Shown piece after piece: positions 37,868 to 49,560 of a DNA stretch of 64,000 bases. This DNA comes from Rutidosis leptorrhynchoides (lineage: Eukaryota > Streptophyta > Magnoliopsida > Asterales > Asteraceae), in contig NC_092334.1 of the NCBI RefSeq assembly GCF_046630445.1, forward strand, positions 103,363,501 to 103,427,500, in the 5' to 3' direction. The translations under genes were made by a program, and so were the position numbers. Within the stretch, counting starts at the first letter, position 1. Each line of letters opens with the position of its first letter. The notes below the pieces were generated by a model that saw nothing but the letters and a program-made list of their open reading frames with translations, did not search any database and had not been told where the DNA came from.

Positions 37868-38402
37868 TGTAGAATGATTTGTGGAACGATAATTATACTC
37901 GAGGTACAGAATGAGATGTTGAGGCATGGATTGTTGAAACTTGGGTTGTTGGTGGTACTGGTGCCATTGGTGCTAAGGCTGGTGATGTTACTGGTGTTGG
38001 TGATACTGTTGATGATTGCAAATTGTATACCGTGCTCTCTAAAGTTAATACTCGAGCTCGGAGTTCTCTAACTTCTTCTACTAACCCAAGTTGTTAATCA
38101 ATGTGAGGTAGAGGTCGGATATCTTCTCTAGTTCCATTAATGGTAGTTTCAAGACGAAAAATTCTTGCAAATAGGGTATAAACGGTATTGCGAACGGGTT
38201 CGCCGGTGAGCGGGTCAAGTACTCCAAGGTTAGGTGGTAGATTTGATTCATGATATGGAGTACCTTCTTCCTTTCTCCATAGGGTGAGTATGTCACGAAC
38301 CCATCCCCATTTTCTCCATTAATCACGGTAGTTGATTGGTTAGTGTGCTCCTGTCACGCTGTCTTCGGAGTCAGAGGAACTTGGTCGATTCGTAGAGGCC
38401 AT
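37868..38402 (-). pseudogene. Decayed leader or gag-like ORF of element B
   Basis: From the ATG at 38402 (MASTNRPSSSDSEDSV) one frame can be followed for about 178 codons, broken by stops near 38341, 38323 and 38096. It shows KWGWVRDILTLWRK, then a DPLTGEPV stretch and a probable coiled coil (RLETTINGTREDIRPL, then EEVRELRARVLTLES), and ends in a Pro/Thr/Ala-rich tail. Its place next to the PBS equals that of the leader ORFs in A and C, but there is no acidic repeat and no clear sequence relation. Function unknown. Confidence 0.5.
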
Positions 38403-38828
38403 CTTAAACGATCTCAGGAAAGATTTTTGGTATGAAGAGTTTAGTGGCATCAATTGATAGTTAGATGGTATTCTCAATGCATAATTTGTATAGATATATA
38501 TAGTACCAGGATCCCTTAAATTAATGAGAAATTTACGAGAGATATCAGGCAAGGTCTACAGTAACAGATACACTAAGATATGAATTGTCAGATACGCTAA
38601 GATATGAATTTTGTCTATACACTATTCATGCAGTCAATGCAGTAAAATGTGTCTAGACTAAGAATAATGAGTAGGTAATTTCCTAAGGATGATAAGCAGA
38701 TGTTTTCCGATAAAAATGATAAGCAAAACTTTTGACATGCAGACACGGTCGAAGTCCAGACTCACTAATGCATCCTAACGACTATCAGTTAGGCACGCTA
38801 ATGCAAGACCTGGTTCACTAAGATCACC

Positions 38829-38840
38829 ACTCTGATACCA
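38829..38840 (-). promoter_or_regulatory. Element B primer binding site
   Basis: The minus strand reads TGGTATCAGAGT two bases inside the 5' LTR, an initiator tRNA-Met type PBS. Confidence 0.88.
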
Positions 38841-38842
38841 AC

Positions 38843-41621
38843 TGTAGAGACCCGTCCTAATCCATTCGGACGAAGTCCATATCGATTACAAACGATTCAC
38901 AACAGTTGATTACATCGCGAGGTAATTGACCTCTATATGATAAATTTTACAAACATTGCATTCGTTTTTAAAAGACAAACTTTCGTTACATCGACAGTTG
39001 ACAGGCATGTAAAGCATTTCATAATATATCCAAATATAATTGACTTAATAATAATCTTGATGAACTCAACGACTCGAATGCAACATCTTTTGAAATATGT
39101 CATGAATGACTCCAAGTAATATCTCTAATATGAGCAAATGTACAGCGGAAGATTTCTTTCGTACCTGAGAATAAACATGCTTTAAAGTGTCAACCAAAAG
39201 GTTGGTGAGTTCATTAGTTTATCATAAAGAATCATTTCATAATTTTAATAGACCACAAGATTTCATACTTCCATTTCTCATAATCATACGTCCCATGCAT
39301 AGAGACAAAAATATCATTCATATGGATTGAACACCTGGTAACCGACATTCACAATATGCATATAAGAATATCCCCATCATTCCGGGATCCTCCTTCGGAC
39401 ATGATATAAATTTTGAAGTACTAAAGCATCCGGTACTTTGGATGGGGCTTGTTGGGCCCGATAGATCTATCTTTAGAGTTCGCGTCAATTAGGGTGTCTG
39501 TTCCCTAATTCTTAGATTACCAGACTTAATAAAAAGGGGCATATTCAGTTTCGATCATTCAACCATAGAACGTAATTTCGATTACTTGTGTCTATTTCGT
39601 AAAACAGTTATAAAAGTTGCGCATGTATTCTCAGCCCAAAAATATAAAGGGTAAAAAGGTAAATGAAACTCACAATACTGTATTTTGTAGTAAAAATACA
39701 TATGACGACATTGAACAATGCAGGGTTGGCCTCGGATTCACGAACCTATATCAAGTATTAACACATTATAGTATAAATCAATTAAGTTTATATATTTGTT
39801 ATGTATTAATTATTCTTATAATATATCATGATACTTATTTGATATTTCATTAATGTTATATCAATAATATTAGTTGAAACATAATTTTATGTAATATTAG
39901 TATATTTTATGTAATAATATATTTACATATATATCTTTTGTTTTGTAAAATTAATAATTGTAGAAATACCTAAGGATAATAATAATAATATTAATAATAA
40001 TAATAATTTTTAAAAGTATAAAACTACTTTAGGAGTCAGTTCAAAAAAATTGCACCAAGCCGGGCTCGAACCCGAGACCTCTCGCTCACTCATCAACACC
40101 CTTAACCATTCCTCCATTTCAGTTTTTCTGATTTATAATACAAACCCAAATACTTATCTATTACATGTTTCAACCCACTTCATCTTCTTCACTAAAATCT
40201 AAACAATCAAACAACTTCATTCTTAATAGTCAATCATCAAAATGGTTTTAGGACTTCTAAACAAACATGAAACAAAAAATAAAAATGTGTTCATGATATA
40301 AAAAAAATGAGAAAAAAAAAACAAAAAAATCCTACTGCTTGCTGGTAGCCAAGAAAAAAAAATTTGTTTTCAATTTTGAGTTCGTTTTGGACAATCTTTA
40401 CAACATGAAACATGTTTCAAATCATTCCTAAAAACTATTGAAATCGTCAATTGAACTTAAAACATCAAAACAAGCTCTAATTTCTCCAAGAACAAAACAG
40501 TTGACTTTTGACAATTTAACTTTGACTCGCAAATTCGAATTCGTTATCAAGAATTGGAACTTGAGATTTTGCAGGAAGTTTAAGTAAATGATTCCTAACA
40601 ACTCTACATTTTTAGTTTTTGAAATTTGTTTCGAATTCACGTTAGTGTATATCACTGTGAAGAACTCAAGAACTCAAAAATTGATTTTTAGATTAAGAGT
40701 GTTATAGGTTATGATTACAACATGAATTGTGTTGCAAATCATTCCTATAATCTTTATGGATCATCAAATTAACTGGAGATATCAAAACAAACTAGAATTT
40801 GATTCAAGAACACTTAGTTGACTTTGAAAACCAAAACTTTGACTCTCAAATTAGAAATTAATAGAAAGAATTGAGGATTGAAAACTTACAGATAGTTTAG
40901 ATAGACGATTCCTAACATGACTGCATTATTACATTTTGAAAATTTGTTCTAAATCAAAATATGGTGAAAAAGATGAATGTACAGAGTGTCGAGCTTATTT
41001 TCTGGGTTTTCTTTGTTTTCAACTCAAATTGCAGTTTGTAACTTATATAGAGTGATTAGGTACATGATTTAACAGTTAAATTGATTTCCAATTGATTTGT
41101 GAAGTAGACTTGTAACAAACTGGAGACATGAAGTACGTAAATTATTTTCATGTGAAGAAAAAGAAAAAAAAATTGATAGTTACTTCTAACAGAATGGGAT
41201 TCCCTATTTTTATTTTTAATAAATATTAATAGTAAATACCCTAATAATATTAATAATAATTCTAATAAAATAACTAAATAATATCATAAAAATGATAATA
41301 AATAAAAATAAGAATTCGTTTAAATCATAAATAAATTTTAATCTTAATTATCTTGTACATTATTTTACATTTTCAATTCAAATGATTATTTTGTATTTTA
41401 TTAATACAACTTAATATGCACTCTTATATTTATATATGTATATATATTTACATATTTATTTACACACAATTGTTCGTGAATCGTCAGAAATAGTCACAGG
41501 TTAAATGAATCTATATAAATAGTTCAAACATTTCGAGACTCAACATTACAGGCTTTGCTTATTGTGTTGGAACATATAAAGATTAAGTTTTAATTTGGTT
41601 GGAAATTTCCGGGTCGTCACA
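38843..41621 (-). repeat. Element B 5' LTR
   Basis: Partner of 31976-34754. The tRNA-like block recurs at 40051-40118. It is followed by TATAT at 41622-41626. Confidence 0.95.
40051..40118 (-). repeat. tRNA-derived block in element B 5' LTR
   Basis: It is the same block as 33184-33252, with both box sequences unchanged. Confidence 0.6.
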
Positions 41622-41626
41622 TATAT

Positions 41627-42355
41627 ACCAATAGTACATACATCTAAAATATGTGTATTGTACGAGTACGAATACGGGTGCATACGAGTAGAATTGTTGA
41701 TGAAACTGAACGAGGATGTAATTGTAAGAATTTTTGTTAAGTAGAAGTATTTTGATAAGTGTCTTGAAGTCTTTCAAAAGTGTATAAATACATATTAAAA
41801 CACTACATGTATATACATTTTAACTGAGTCGTTAAGTCATCGTTAGTCGTTACATGTAAGTGTTGTTTTGAAACCTTTAGGTTAACGATCTTGTTAAATG
41901 TTGTTAACCCATTGTTTATTAAATCAAATGAGATGTTAAATTATTACATTATCATGATATCATGATGTATTAATATATCTTAATATGATATATATATACA
42001 TTAAATGTCGTTACAACGATAATCGTTACATATATGTCTCGTTTCAAAATCATTAAGTTAGTAGTCTTGTTTTTACATATATAGTTCATTACTAATATAC
42101 TTAATGATATGTTTACTTATCATAATATCATGTTAACTATATATATATCCATATATATGTCATCATATAGTTTTTACAAGTTTTAACGTTCGTGAATCGC
42201 CGGTCAACTTGGGTGGTCAATTGTCTATATGAAACCTATTTCAATTAATCAAGTCTTACCAAGTTTGATTGCTTAACATGTTGGAAATACTTAATCGTGT
42301 AAATAACAATTTCATTTAATATATATATAAACATGGAAAATTTCGGGTCACTACA
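41627..42355 (-). repeat. Element C 3' LTR, inner part
   Basis: The sequence continues the LTR cut at 31975 and ends CGGGTCACTACA directly before the PPT. No second copy exists, because the 5' LTR of C lacks this part. Confidence 0.85.
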
Positions 42356-42371
42356 GTACCTACCCGTTAAA
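42356..42371 (-). promoter_or_regulatory. Element C polypurine tract region
   Basis: GTACCTACCCGTTAAA beside the 3' LTR, as in A and B. Confidence 0.7.
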
Positions 42372-42389
42372 TAAATTTCGTCCCGAAAT

Positions 42390-45300
42390 TTTAAGCAGTT
42401 GGAGGCGTTGACGTATCTTCTGGAAATAAATGAGGGTATTTCTTCTTCATCTGATCTTCTCATTCCCAGGTGAACTCGGGCCCTCTACGAGCATTCCATC
42501 GAACCTTAACAATTGGTATCTTGTTTTGCTTAAGTCTTTTAACCTCACGATCCATTATTTCGACGGGTTCTTCGATGAATTGAAGTTTTTCGTTGATTTG
42601 GATTTCATCTAACGGAATAGTAAGATCTTCTTTAGCAAAACATTTCTTCAAATTCGAGACGTGGAAAGTGTTATGTACAGCAGCGAGTTGTTGAGGTAAC
42701 TCAAGTCGGTAAGCTACTGGTCCGACACGATCAATAATCTTGAATGTTCCAATATACCTTGGATTTAATTTCCCTCGTTTACCAAATCGAACAACACCTT
42801 TCCAAGGTGCAACCTTAAGCATGACCATCTCTCCAATTTCAAATTTTATATCTTTTCTTTTAATGTCGGCGTAGCTCTTTTGTCGACTTTGGGCGGTTTT
42901 CAACCGTTGTTGAATTTGGATGATCTTCTCGGTAGTTTCTTGTATTATCTCCGAACCCGTAATATGTCTATCCCCCACTTCACTCCAAAAAATCGGAGAC
43001 CTGCACTTTCTACCATAAAGTGCTTCAAACGGCGCCATCTCAATGCTTGAATGATAGCTGTTGTTGTAGAAAAATTCTGCTAATGGTAGATGTCGATCCC
43101 AACTGTTTTCGAAATCAATAACACATGCTCGTAGCATGTCTTCAAGCGTTTGTATCATCCTTTCACTCTGCCCATCAGTTTGTGGATGATAGGCAGTACT
43201 CATGTCTAGACAAGTTCCTAGTGCTTGCTGTAATGTCTGCCAGAATCTTGAAATAAATCTGCCATCCCTATCAGAGATAATAGAGATTGATATTCCATGT
43301 CTGGAGACGACTTCCTTCAAATACAGTCGTGCTAACTTCTCCATCTTGTCTTCTTCTCTTATTGGCAGGAAGTGTGCTGATTTGGTGAGACGATCAACTA
43401 TTACCCAAATAGTATCAAAACCACTTGCAGTCCTTGGCAATTTAGTGATGAAATCCATGGTAATGTTTTCCCATTTCCATTCCGGGATTTCAGGTTGTTG
43501 TAGTAGACCTGATGGTTTCTGATGTTCAGCTTTGACCTTAGAACACGTCAAACATTCTCCTACATATTTAGCAATATCGGCTTTCATACCTGGCCACCAA
43601 AAATGTTTCTTAAGATCCTTGTACATCTTCCCCGTTCCAGGATGAATTGAGTATCTGGTTTTATGAGCTTCTCTAAGTACCATTTCTCTCATATTTCCAA
43701 ATTTTAGTACCCAAATTCTTTCAGCCCTATACCGGGTTCCGTCTTCCCGAATATTAAGATGCTTCTCCGATCCTTTGGGTATTTCATCCTTTAAATTTCC
43801 CTCTTTTAAAACTCCTTGTTGCGCCTCCTTTATTTGAGTAGTAAGGTTAGTGTGAATCATTATATTCATAGATTTTACTTGAATGGGTTCTCTGTCCTTT
43901 CTGCTCAAGGCGTCGGCTACCACATTTGCCTTCCCCGGGTGGTAACGAATCTCAAAGTCGTAATCATTCAACAATTCAATCCACCTACGCTGCCTCATAT
44001 TCAGTTGTTTCTGATTAAATATGTGTTGAAGACTTTTGTGGTCGGTATATATAATACTTTTGACCCCATATAAGTAGTGCCTCCAAGTCTTTAATGCAAA
44101 AACAACCGCGCCTAATTCCAAATCATGCGTCGTATAATTTTGTTCGTGAATCTTTAATTGTCTAGACGCATAAGCAATCACCTTCGTTCGTTGCATTAAT
44201 ACACAACCGAGACCTTGCTTTGATGCGTCACAATAAATCACAAAATCATCATTCCCTTCAAGCAATGACAATATAGGTGCCGTAGTTAGCTTTTTCTTCA
44301 ATAATTGAAACGCCTTCTCTTGTTCATCCTTCCATTCAAATTTCTTCCCTTTATGCGTTAATGCAGTCATGGGTTTTGCTATTTTGGAGAAATCTTGGAT
44401 GAATCTTCTGTAGTAACCAGCCAATCCTAAAAATTGACGTATATGCTTCGGAGTTTTTGGGGTTTCCCACTTTTCAACGGTTTCGATCTTTGCCGGGTCC
44501 ACCTGGATACCTTCTTTGTTCACTATGTGATCGAGGAATTGAACTTCTTCCAACCAAAATGCACACTTTGAAAACTTAGCGTACAGTTTTTCTTTCCTCA
44601 ATACTTCTAGCACTTTTCTCAAATGTTCTTCGTGCTCTTGATCATTCTTTGAGTAAATAAGTATGTCATCGATGAAAACAATGACAAAGTTGTCAAGATA
44701 TGGCCCACACACTCGGTTCATAAGGTCCATGAACACAGCTGGTGCGTTAGTCAATCCAAACGGCATAACCATAAACTCGTAATGACCATAACGCGTCCTA
44801 AAAGCAGTTTTTGGAATGTCATCCTCCTTTACTCGCATTTGATGATATCCAGAACGTAAATCGATCTTCGAATAAACCGATGAGCCTTGTAGTTGATCAA
44901 ATAAGTCATCAATTCTCGGCAGTGGATAACGGTTTTTGATGGTAAGTTTGTTCAACTCTCTGTAGTCAATACACAACCTAAATGTATCATCCTTCTTCTT
45001 GACAAACAAAACAGGAGCTCCCCATGGTGATGTGCTTGGTCGAATGAAACCACGTTCTAATAGTTCTTGCAGTTGGATTTGCAGTTCTTTCATCTCGCTG
45101 GGTGCGAGTCTATAAAGAGCACGAACTATTGGTGCAGCTCCTGGTACAAGATCTATTTGAAATTCAACAGATCGATGTGGAGGTAGTCCCGGTAATTCTT
45201 TCAGAAATACATCGGGAAATTCTTTTGTGACAGGAACATCATTGATGCTCTTTTCTTTAGTTTGTACTTTCTCGACGTGTGCTAGAACAGCATAGCAACC

Positions 45301-45750
45301 TTTTCTTATCAGTTTTTGTGCCTTCAAATTACTAATAAGATGTAGCATAGTGTTGCCCTTTTCTCCGTACACCATTAAGGGTTCTCCTTCTTCTCGTACA
45401 ATGCGAATTGCATTTTTATAACATACGATCTCTGCTTTCACCTTCTTCAGCCAGTCCATGCCAACTATTACATCAAAACACCCTAACTCTACTGGTATCA
45501 AATCAATCTTAAATATTTCGCTACCCAGTTTAATTTCTCGATTCCGGCATATATAATCTGCTGAAATTAATTTACCGTTTGCTAATTCGAGTAAAAATTT
45601 ACTATCCAACAGCATCAATGGACAACTTAATTTAGCACAAAAATCTCTACTCATATAGCTTCTATCCGCACCCGAATCAAATAAAACGTAAGCAGATTTA
45701 TTGTCAATAAGAAACGTACCCGTAACAAGCTCCGGGTCTTCCTGTGCCTC
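42390..45750 (-). pseudogene. Element C pol (protease-RT-RNase H-integrase-chromodomain)
   Basis: The long frame from 45654 to 42460 has 1,064 codons. The protease motif ([11 protein letters not shown]) lies at its start and partly upstream of this ATG, so the ATG is not the true start; pol is normally joined to gag. RT has FIDDILIYS, RNase H has CDASKQG, the integrase has the H-H-C-C finger (ending CLTCSKVK) and the TMDF and SDRDGRF motifs. The GPF-like module reads [13 protein letters not shown] directly after FTWE ends the frame about 23 codons before the natural end near 42390, within the chromodomain-like tail. Confidence 0.92.
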
Positions 45751-46990
45751 TGCCGCATTAATATTGAAAACTCTTCCGCGGCCTTGTCCATTCGTGTTCT
45801 CCTGGTTCGGGCAATTTCTAATAATGTGGCCCGGTTTTTCACATTTATAACAAACTACATTGGCATAACTTGCTCCGACACTACTTGCTCAGCCATTACT
45901 CGTTCCGACACCATTTGTTCCTTTCGTTCTGTTAACCCCTGGTCCGTAGACCTCACACTTCGCCGTGCTATGACCATTTCTTTTACACTTGTTGCAAAAT
46001 TTGGTGCAAAACCCCGAGTGATACTTTTCACACCTTTGGCATAGCTGCTTCTGATTGTTGTTGTTGTTGTGGTTGTTATTGTTGTTGGGATGATTGTTGT
46101 AGTTGTTGTTGTTGTTGTTGTTTTTGTTGTTGTTGTTGGGCCGTTTGTTGTAGTTGCGATTGATGTTGCGATTGTTGGGATAGTTGTTGCGATTATTGTT
46201 GTAATTGCTGTTGTTGTTGTATTGGTGATTCTTATCACCGTTTTCCTACCACTTTCTTTTGACTTGCTTCACATTGGCCTCTTCAGCCGTCTGTTCTTTA
46301 ATTTTTTCCTCAATCTGGTACACTAGTTTGTGAGCCATTCTACATGCCTGTTATATGGAGGCGGGCTCATGTGAACTTATCTTCTTGGATTCTTTCCGGT
46401 AATCCTTTCACAAATGCGTCGATCTTTTCTTCCTCATCTTCGAACGCTCTCGGACACAATAGGCACAATTCTATGAATCGTCTTTCGTACGTGGTAATAT
46501 CAAATCCTTGGGTTCGTAACCCTCTAAGTTCTGTCTTAAGCTTATTGACCTCGGTTTTGGGACGGTACTTCTCATTCATCAAGTTCTTGAATGCTGACCA
46601 CGGTAGTGCGTAAGCATCATCTTGTCCCACTTGCTCTAGATAGGTATTCCACCATGTTAACGCAGTACCTGTGAAGGTATGCGTAGCGTACTTCACTTTG
46701 TCCTCTTCAGTACACTTACTTATGGTAAACACCGATTTGACCTTCTCGGTCCACCGTTTCAATCCGATCGGTCCTTTGGTTCCATCAAATTCCAAAGGTT
46801 TGCAGGCAGTGAATTCTTTGTAGGTGCATCCTACACGATTTCTTGCGCCGTTAGCTGCATTGCTAGATTCGGAGTTATTGTTGGTATGTAGCGCAGCCTG
46901 TACTGCGGCTATGTTTGCAGCAAGAAAGGTACGAAATTCCTCTTCGCTCATATTCATGGTTTGTCGAGTAGTCGGTGCCATTTCCATCAA
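45750..46990 (-). pseudogene. Element C gag, broken by stops and frameshift
   Basis: From 46990 a frame of 207 codons gives the retrotransposon gag domain (NRVGCTYKEFTACKP, then GPIGLKRWTEKV), closely parallel to element A. It ends with TGA near 46367. Beyond the stop the frame can be followed through further stops into an Asn-rich stretch coded by AAC/CAA repeats (about 46050-46240), a Cys-rich segment CQRCEKYHSGFC, a knuckle CNKCKRNGHSTAKC and a second knuckle [14 protein letters not shown] before the protease. The repeat tract is a likely site of slippage. Confidence 0.85.
46055..46225. repeat. TTG/CAA trinucleotide repeat in element C gag
   Basis: Irregular GTT/TTG repeats on the plus strand code poly-Asn on the sense strand of the element. 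Confidence 0.9.
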
Positions 46991-47118
46991 ATAGTCAAAT
47001 GAAACAAGTTAATCATACAGAATATTAAGAGTAGTCAATAGTATCTCGAAGCATAATATGAACTCATTTATAAAAGCTTTTTCTTCATATTAGCGTTTTA
47101 TAAGTTTAAATTCGGGTA

Positions 47119-47133
47119 GTACCTACCCGTTAA
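47119..47133 (-). promoter_or_regulatory. Second PPT-like motif upstream of gag (element C)
   Basis: GTACCTACCCGTTAA is identical to the PPT at 42356 and lies about 130 bases before gag, as in element A. Confidence 0.6.
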
Positions 47134-47318
47134 GTTCATACTTAGTAGCTAATATACAATTCAACTACAATTCTATATGAAAAACTGATTATAATAATAT
47201 TTCACGTTCAAACTTTTACACAATATTTTACAAACTTACAATACCGCTTATTTTATATATAGCATGAAATATAGCACACAATAACTTTGATACAAGATAG
47301 TTGTGAAGATAATTCTAG

Positions 47319-48002
47319 CTAGTACACAAGTCGTTCAGTAAAGGCAATAAAGACACGTAATTCATACGTCCAGAAACAAGTCATGCATTCTGGTTTTACT
47401 AGGACTACTTCCCATCCTTGGTCTTGTGGAACATAACCGTTATGGCCGTTGATAAGACAGCGTGTTGTAACGTCGTCAAAGGGACGAGGGTTACGTAATG
47501 TCCAACAGTCCCGTAACAATCTAAAAACCTCATTTCTTACCCCAATTACCGACTCCGTCACTTGTGGGAACGTTTTGTTTAATAGATGTAGCCCGATGTT
47601 CTTGTTCTCACTTTGGTGAGAAGCGAACATTACTAACCCATAAGCATAACATACTTCTTTATGTTGCATGTTAGCCGCTTTTTCTAAATCACGAAGTCCT
47701 ATATTCGAATATATTGAGTCAAAATAATTTCTTAACCCGTTGCGTAAAATAGCATTTGGGTTCCCCGCAATATATGCGTCAAAGTAAACACATCGTAACT
47801 TATGGATTTCCCAATGTGATATCCCCCATCTTTCGAACGAAAGCCTTTTATAAACCAAGGCATTCTTGGAATGTTCTTCGAATGTCTTACAAACTGATCT
47901 CGCCTTAAATAGTTGTGCCGAGGAATTCTGACCGACTCTAGACAAGATTTCATCAATCATGTCTCCGGGTAGGTCCCTTAAAATATTGGGTTGTCTATCC
48001 AT
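47319..48002 (-). CDS. F-box protein ORF captured in element C
   Basis: This is an intact frame of 227 codons on the sense strand of the element, between leader ORF and gag. Residues about 8-50 form an F-box (LPGDMIDEILSRVG, then ARSVCKTFEEHS and YKRLSF), the domain that binds Skp1/ASK in SCF ubiquitin ligases. The rest (GNPNAILRNGLRNYF, then DLEKAANMQHKEVCYAYGL) resembles the Sel1-like region of plant F-box proteins of the At2g35280-like group. No intron interrupts it, which fits capture through RNA or an intron-less source gene. Element A has no such ORF at the equivalent place. Expression and partners are unknown; family placement is from motif recall. Confidence 0.75.
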   Translation of the reverse strand: MDRQPNILRDLPGDMIDEILSRVGQNSSAQLFKARSVCKTFEEHSKNALVYKRLSFERWGISHWEIHKLRCVYFDAYIAGNPNAILRNGLRNYFDSIYSNIGLRDLEKAANMQHKEVCYAYGLVMFASHQSENKNIGLHLLNKTFPQVTESVIGVRNEVFRLLRDCWTLRNPRPFDDVTTRCLINGHNGYVPQDQGWEVVLVKPECMTCFWTYELRVFIAFTERLVY

Positions 48003-48140
48003 TTTGTGTTTTTAAACTGTAAAATAGACAAGAGTTAGATTCATAAAAAAAAATACTTATTAATACAAGCAATTTTTACATATATCATAAAGCATAAGCA
48101 CACTATATTACATATATTACACCACACGAATACAACTATC

Positions 48141-48743
48141 TTATTCCGACTCGCTCGTTTCTTCTTCTTCGGTTTTGGTTCGTTTTGCCAAGTTTCTAGG
48201 GATATATGATGTTCCCCTAATACGAGCCGTCGTTTTCCACATTGGTTTAGAAAAACCTGGTGGTTTAGAGGTTCCCGGGTTATTGTCACAACTTAAGAAA
48301 TACGGGTGTTGCCGATACATATAAAGTTCATAGGGTTTGGAATCAAATTTCTCTATTTTTATGCCCTTTCCCTTATTGTTCTCTTTTGCCTTATTAAATT
48401 ATGTTGGGGTAATTTCTATAACATCATCGGAATCCTTGTCGGGATCCGATTCATTGGAGTATTGATAATCCTCCCAATACTTTGCTTCCTTGGCTGAAAC
48501 ACCATTGACCATAATTAACTTTGGTCGGTTGGTTGAGGATTTTCTTCTACTTAACCGTTTTATTATTTCCCCCACTGGTTCCGATTCTTCTTCCGGTTCC
48601 GATTCTTCTTCCGGTTCCGATTCTTCTTCCGGTTCCGACTCTTCTTCCGGAACTTGTGAATCAGTCCACGAATTATTCCAATTTACATTTGACTCTTCAT
48701 TATTATTAGGTGAGTCAATGGGACTTGTTCTAGAGGTAGACAT
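48141..48743 (-). pseudogene. Element C acidic leader ORF with one stop
   Basis: The open frame (48743 to 48399) has 114 codons with four to five SEPEEE-type hexads coded by an 18-bp repeat (about 48576-48660). After one TAA the same frame continues to 48141 (KPYELYMYRQHPYF, ending TEEEETSESE). The order PBS, acidic repeat ORF, gag is the same as in element A. Basic segments (RRKSS and KRTK) alternate with acidic ones. It has no known domain. Confidence 0.6.
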
Positions 48744-48938
48744 CTATCACATAATATCAAACAAATTAAGAGATTAATATATCACATAATATTCACATGT
48801 TTAAAATATATAGTTTCCAACAAAATTTGTTAAGCAATCATTTTTCAAGTAAACACAGTCGAAGTCCAGACTCACTAATGCATCCTAACAAACTCGATAA
48901 GACACACTAATGCAAAATTCTGGTTCTCTAAGACCAAC

Positions 48939-48950
48939 GCTCGGATACCA
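48939..48950 (-). promoter_or_regulatory. Element C primer binding site
   Basis: The minus strand reads TGGTATCCGAGC, one mismatch from the standard initiator tRNA-Met PBS. Confidence 0.8.
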
Positions 48951-48952
48951 AC

Positions 48953-49560
<608 letters not shown>

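Larger units (their letters stand above)
34771..38842. other. Element B internal region (patchwork, no gag-pol)
   Basis: It contains a promoter-like segment with a small plus-strand ORF (35081-35345), a 75-codon minus frame (36184-35957) of unknown nature, a stretch at 36985-37190 that resembles about 30485-30675 in the element C LTR, short AAATTGCGATAA-type repeats (37190-37345), a second PPT-like motif (37643-37656) and a decayed minus-strand ORF (38402-37868). Confidence 0.6.
31976..41621 (-). mobile_element. Element B: non-autonomous LTR retrotransposon
   Basis: LTRs of 2,779 bp each (31976-34754 and 38843-41621) start TGTAGAGACCCG and end GTCGTCACA, with TSD TATAT at 31971-31975 and 41622-41626. 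PBS and PPT place the 5' LTR at the right. The internal 4,088 bp have no gag, RT or integrase that I can recognise, so it must be moved by another element, probably a relative of A and C, with which it shares the PPT sequence and short LTR blocks. About 20 differences between the LTRs (0.7 %) suggest a recent insertion. Confidence 0.93.

Noticed and set aside
46055-46225. Centromeric or satellite repeat
   Set aside because: It is a short trinucleotide tract inside gag.
45855-46238. 127-codon Thr-rich minus-strand frame
   Set aside because: It is an out-of-frame reading of the CAA repeat and zinc-knuckle part of element C gag.
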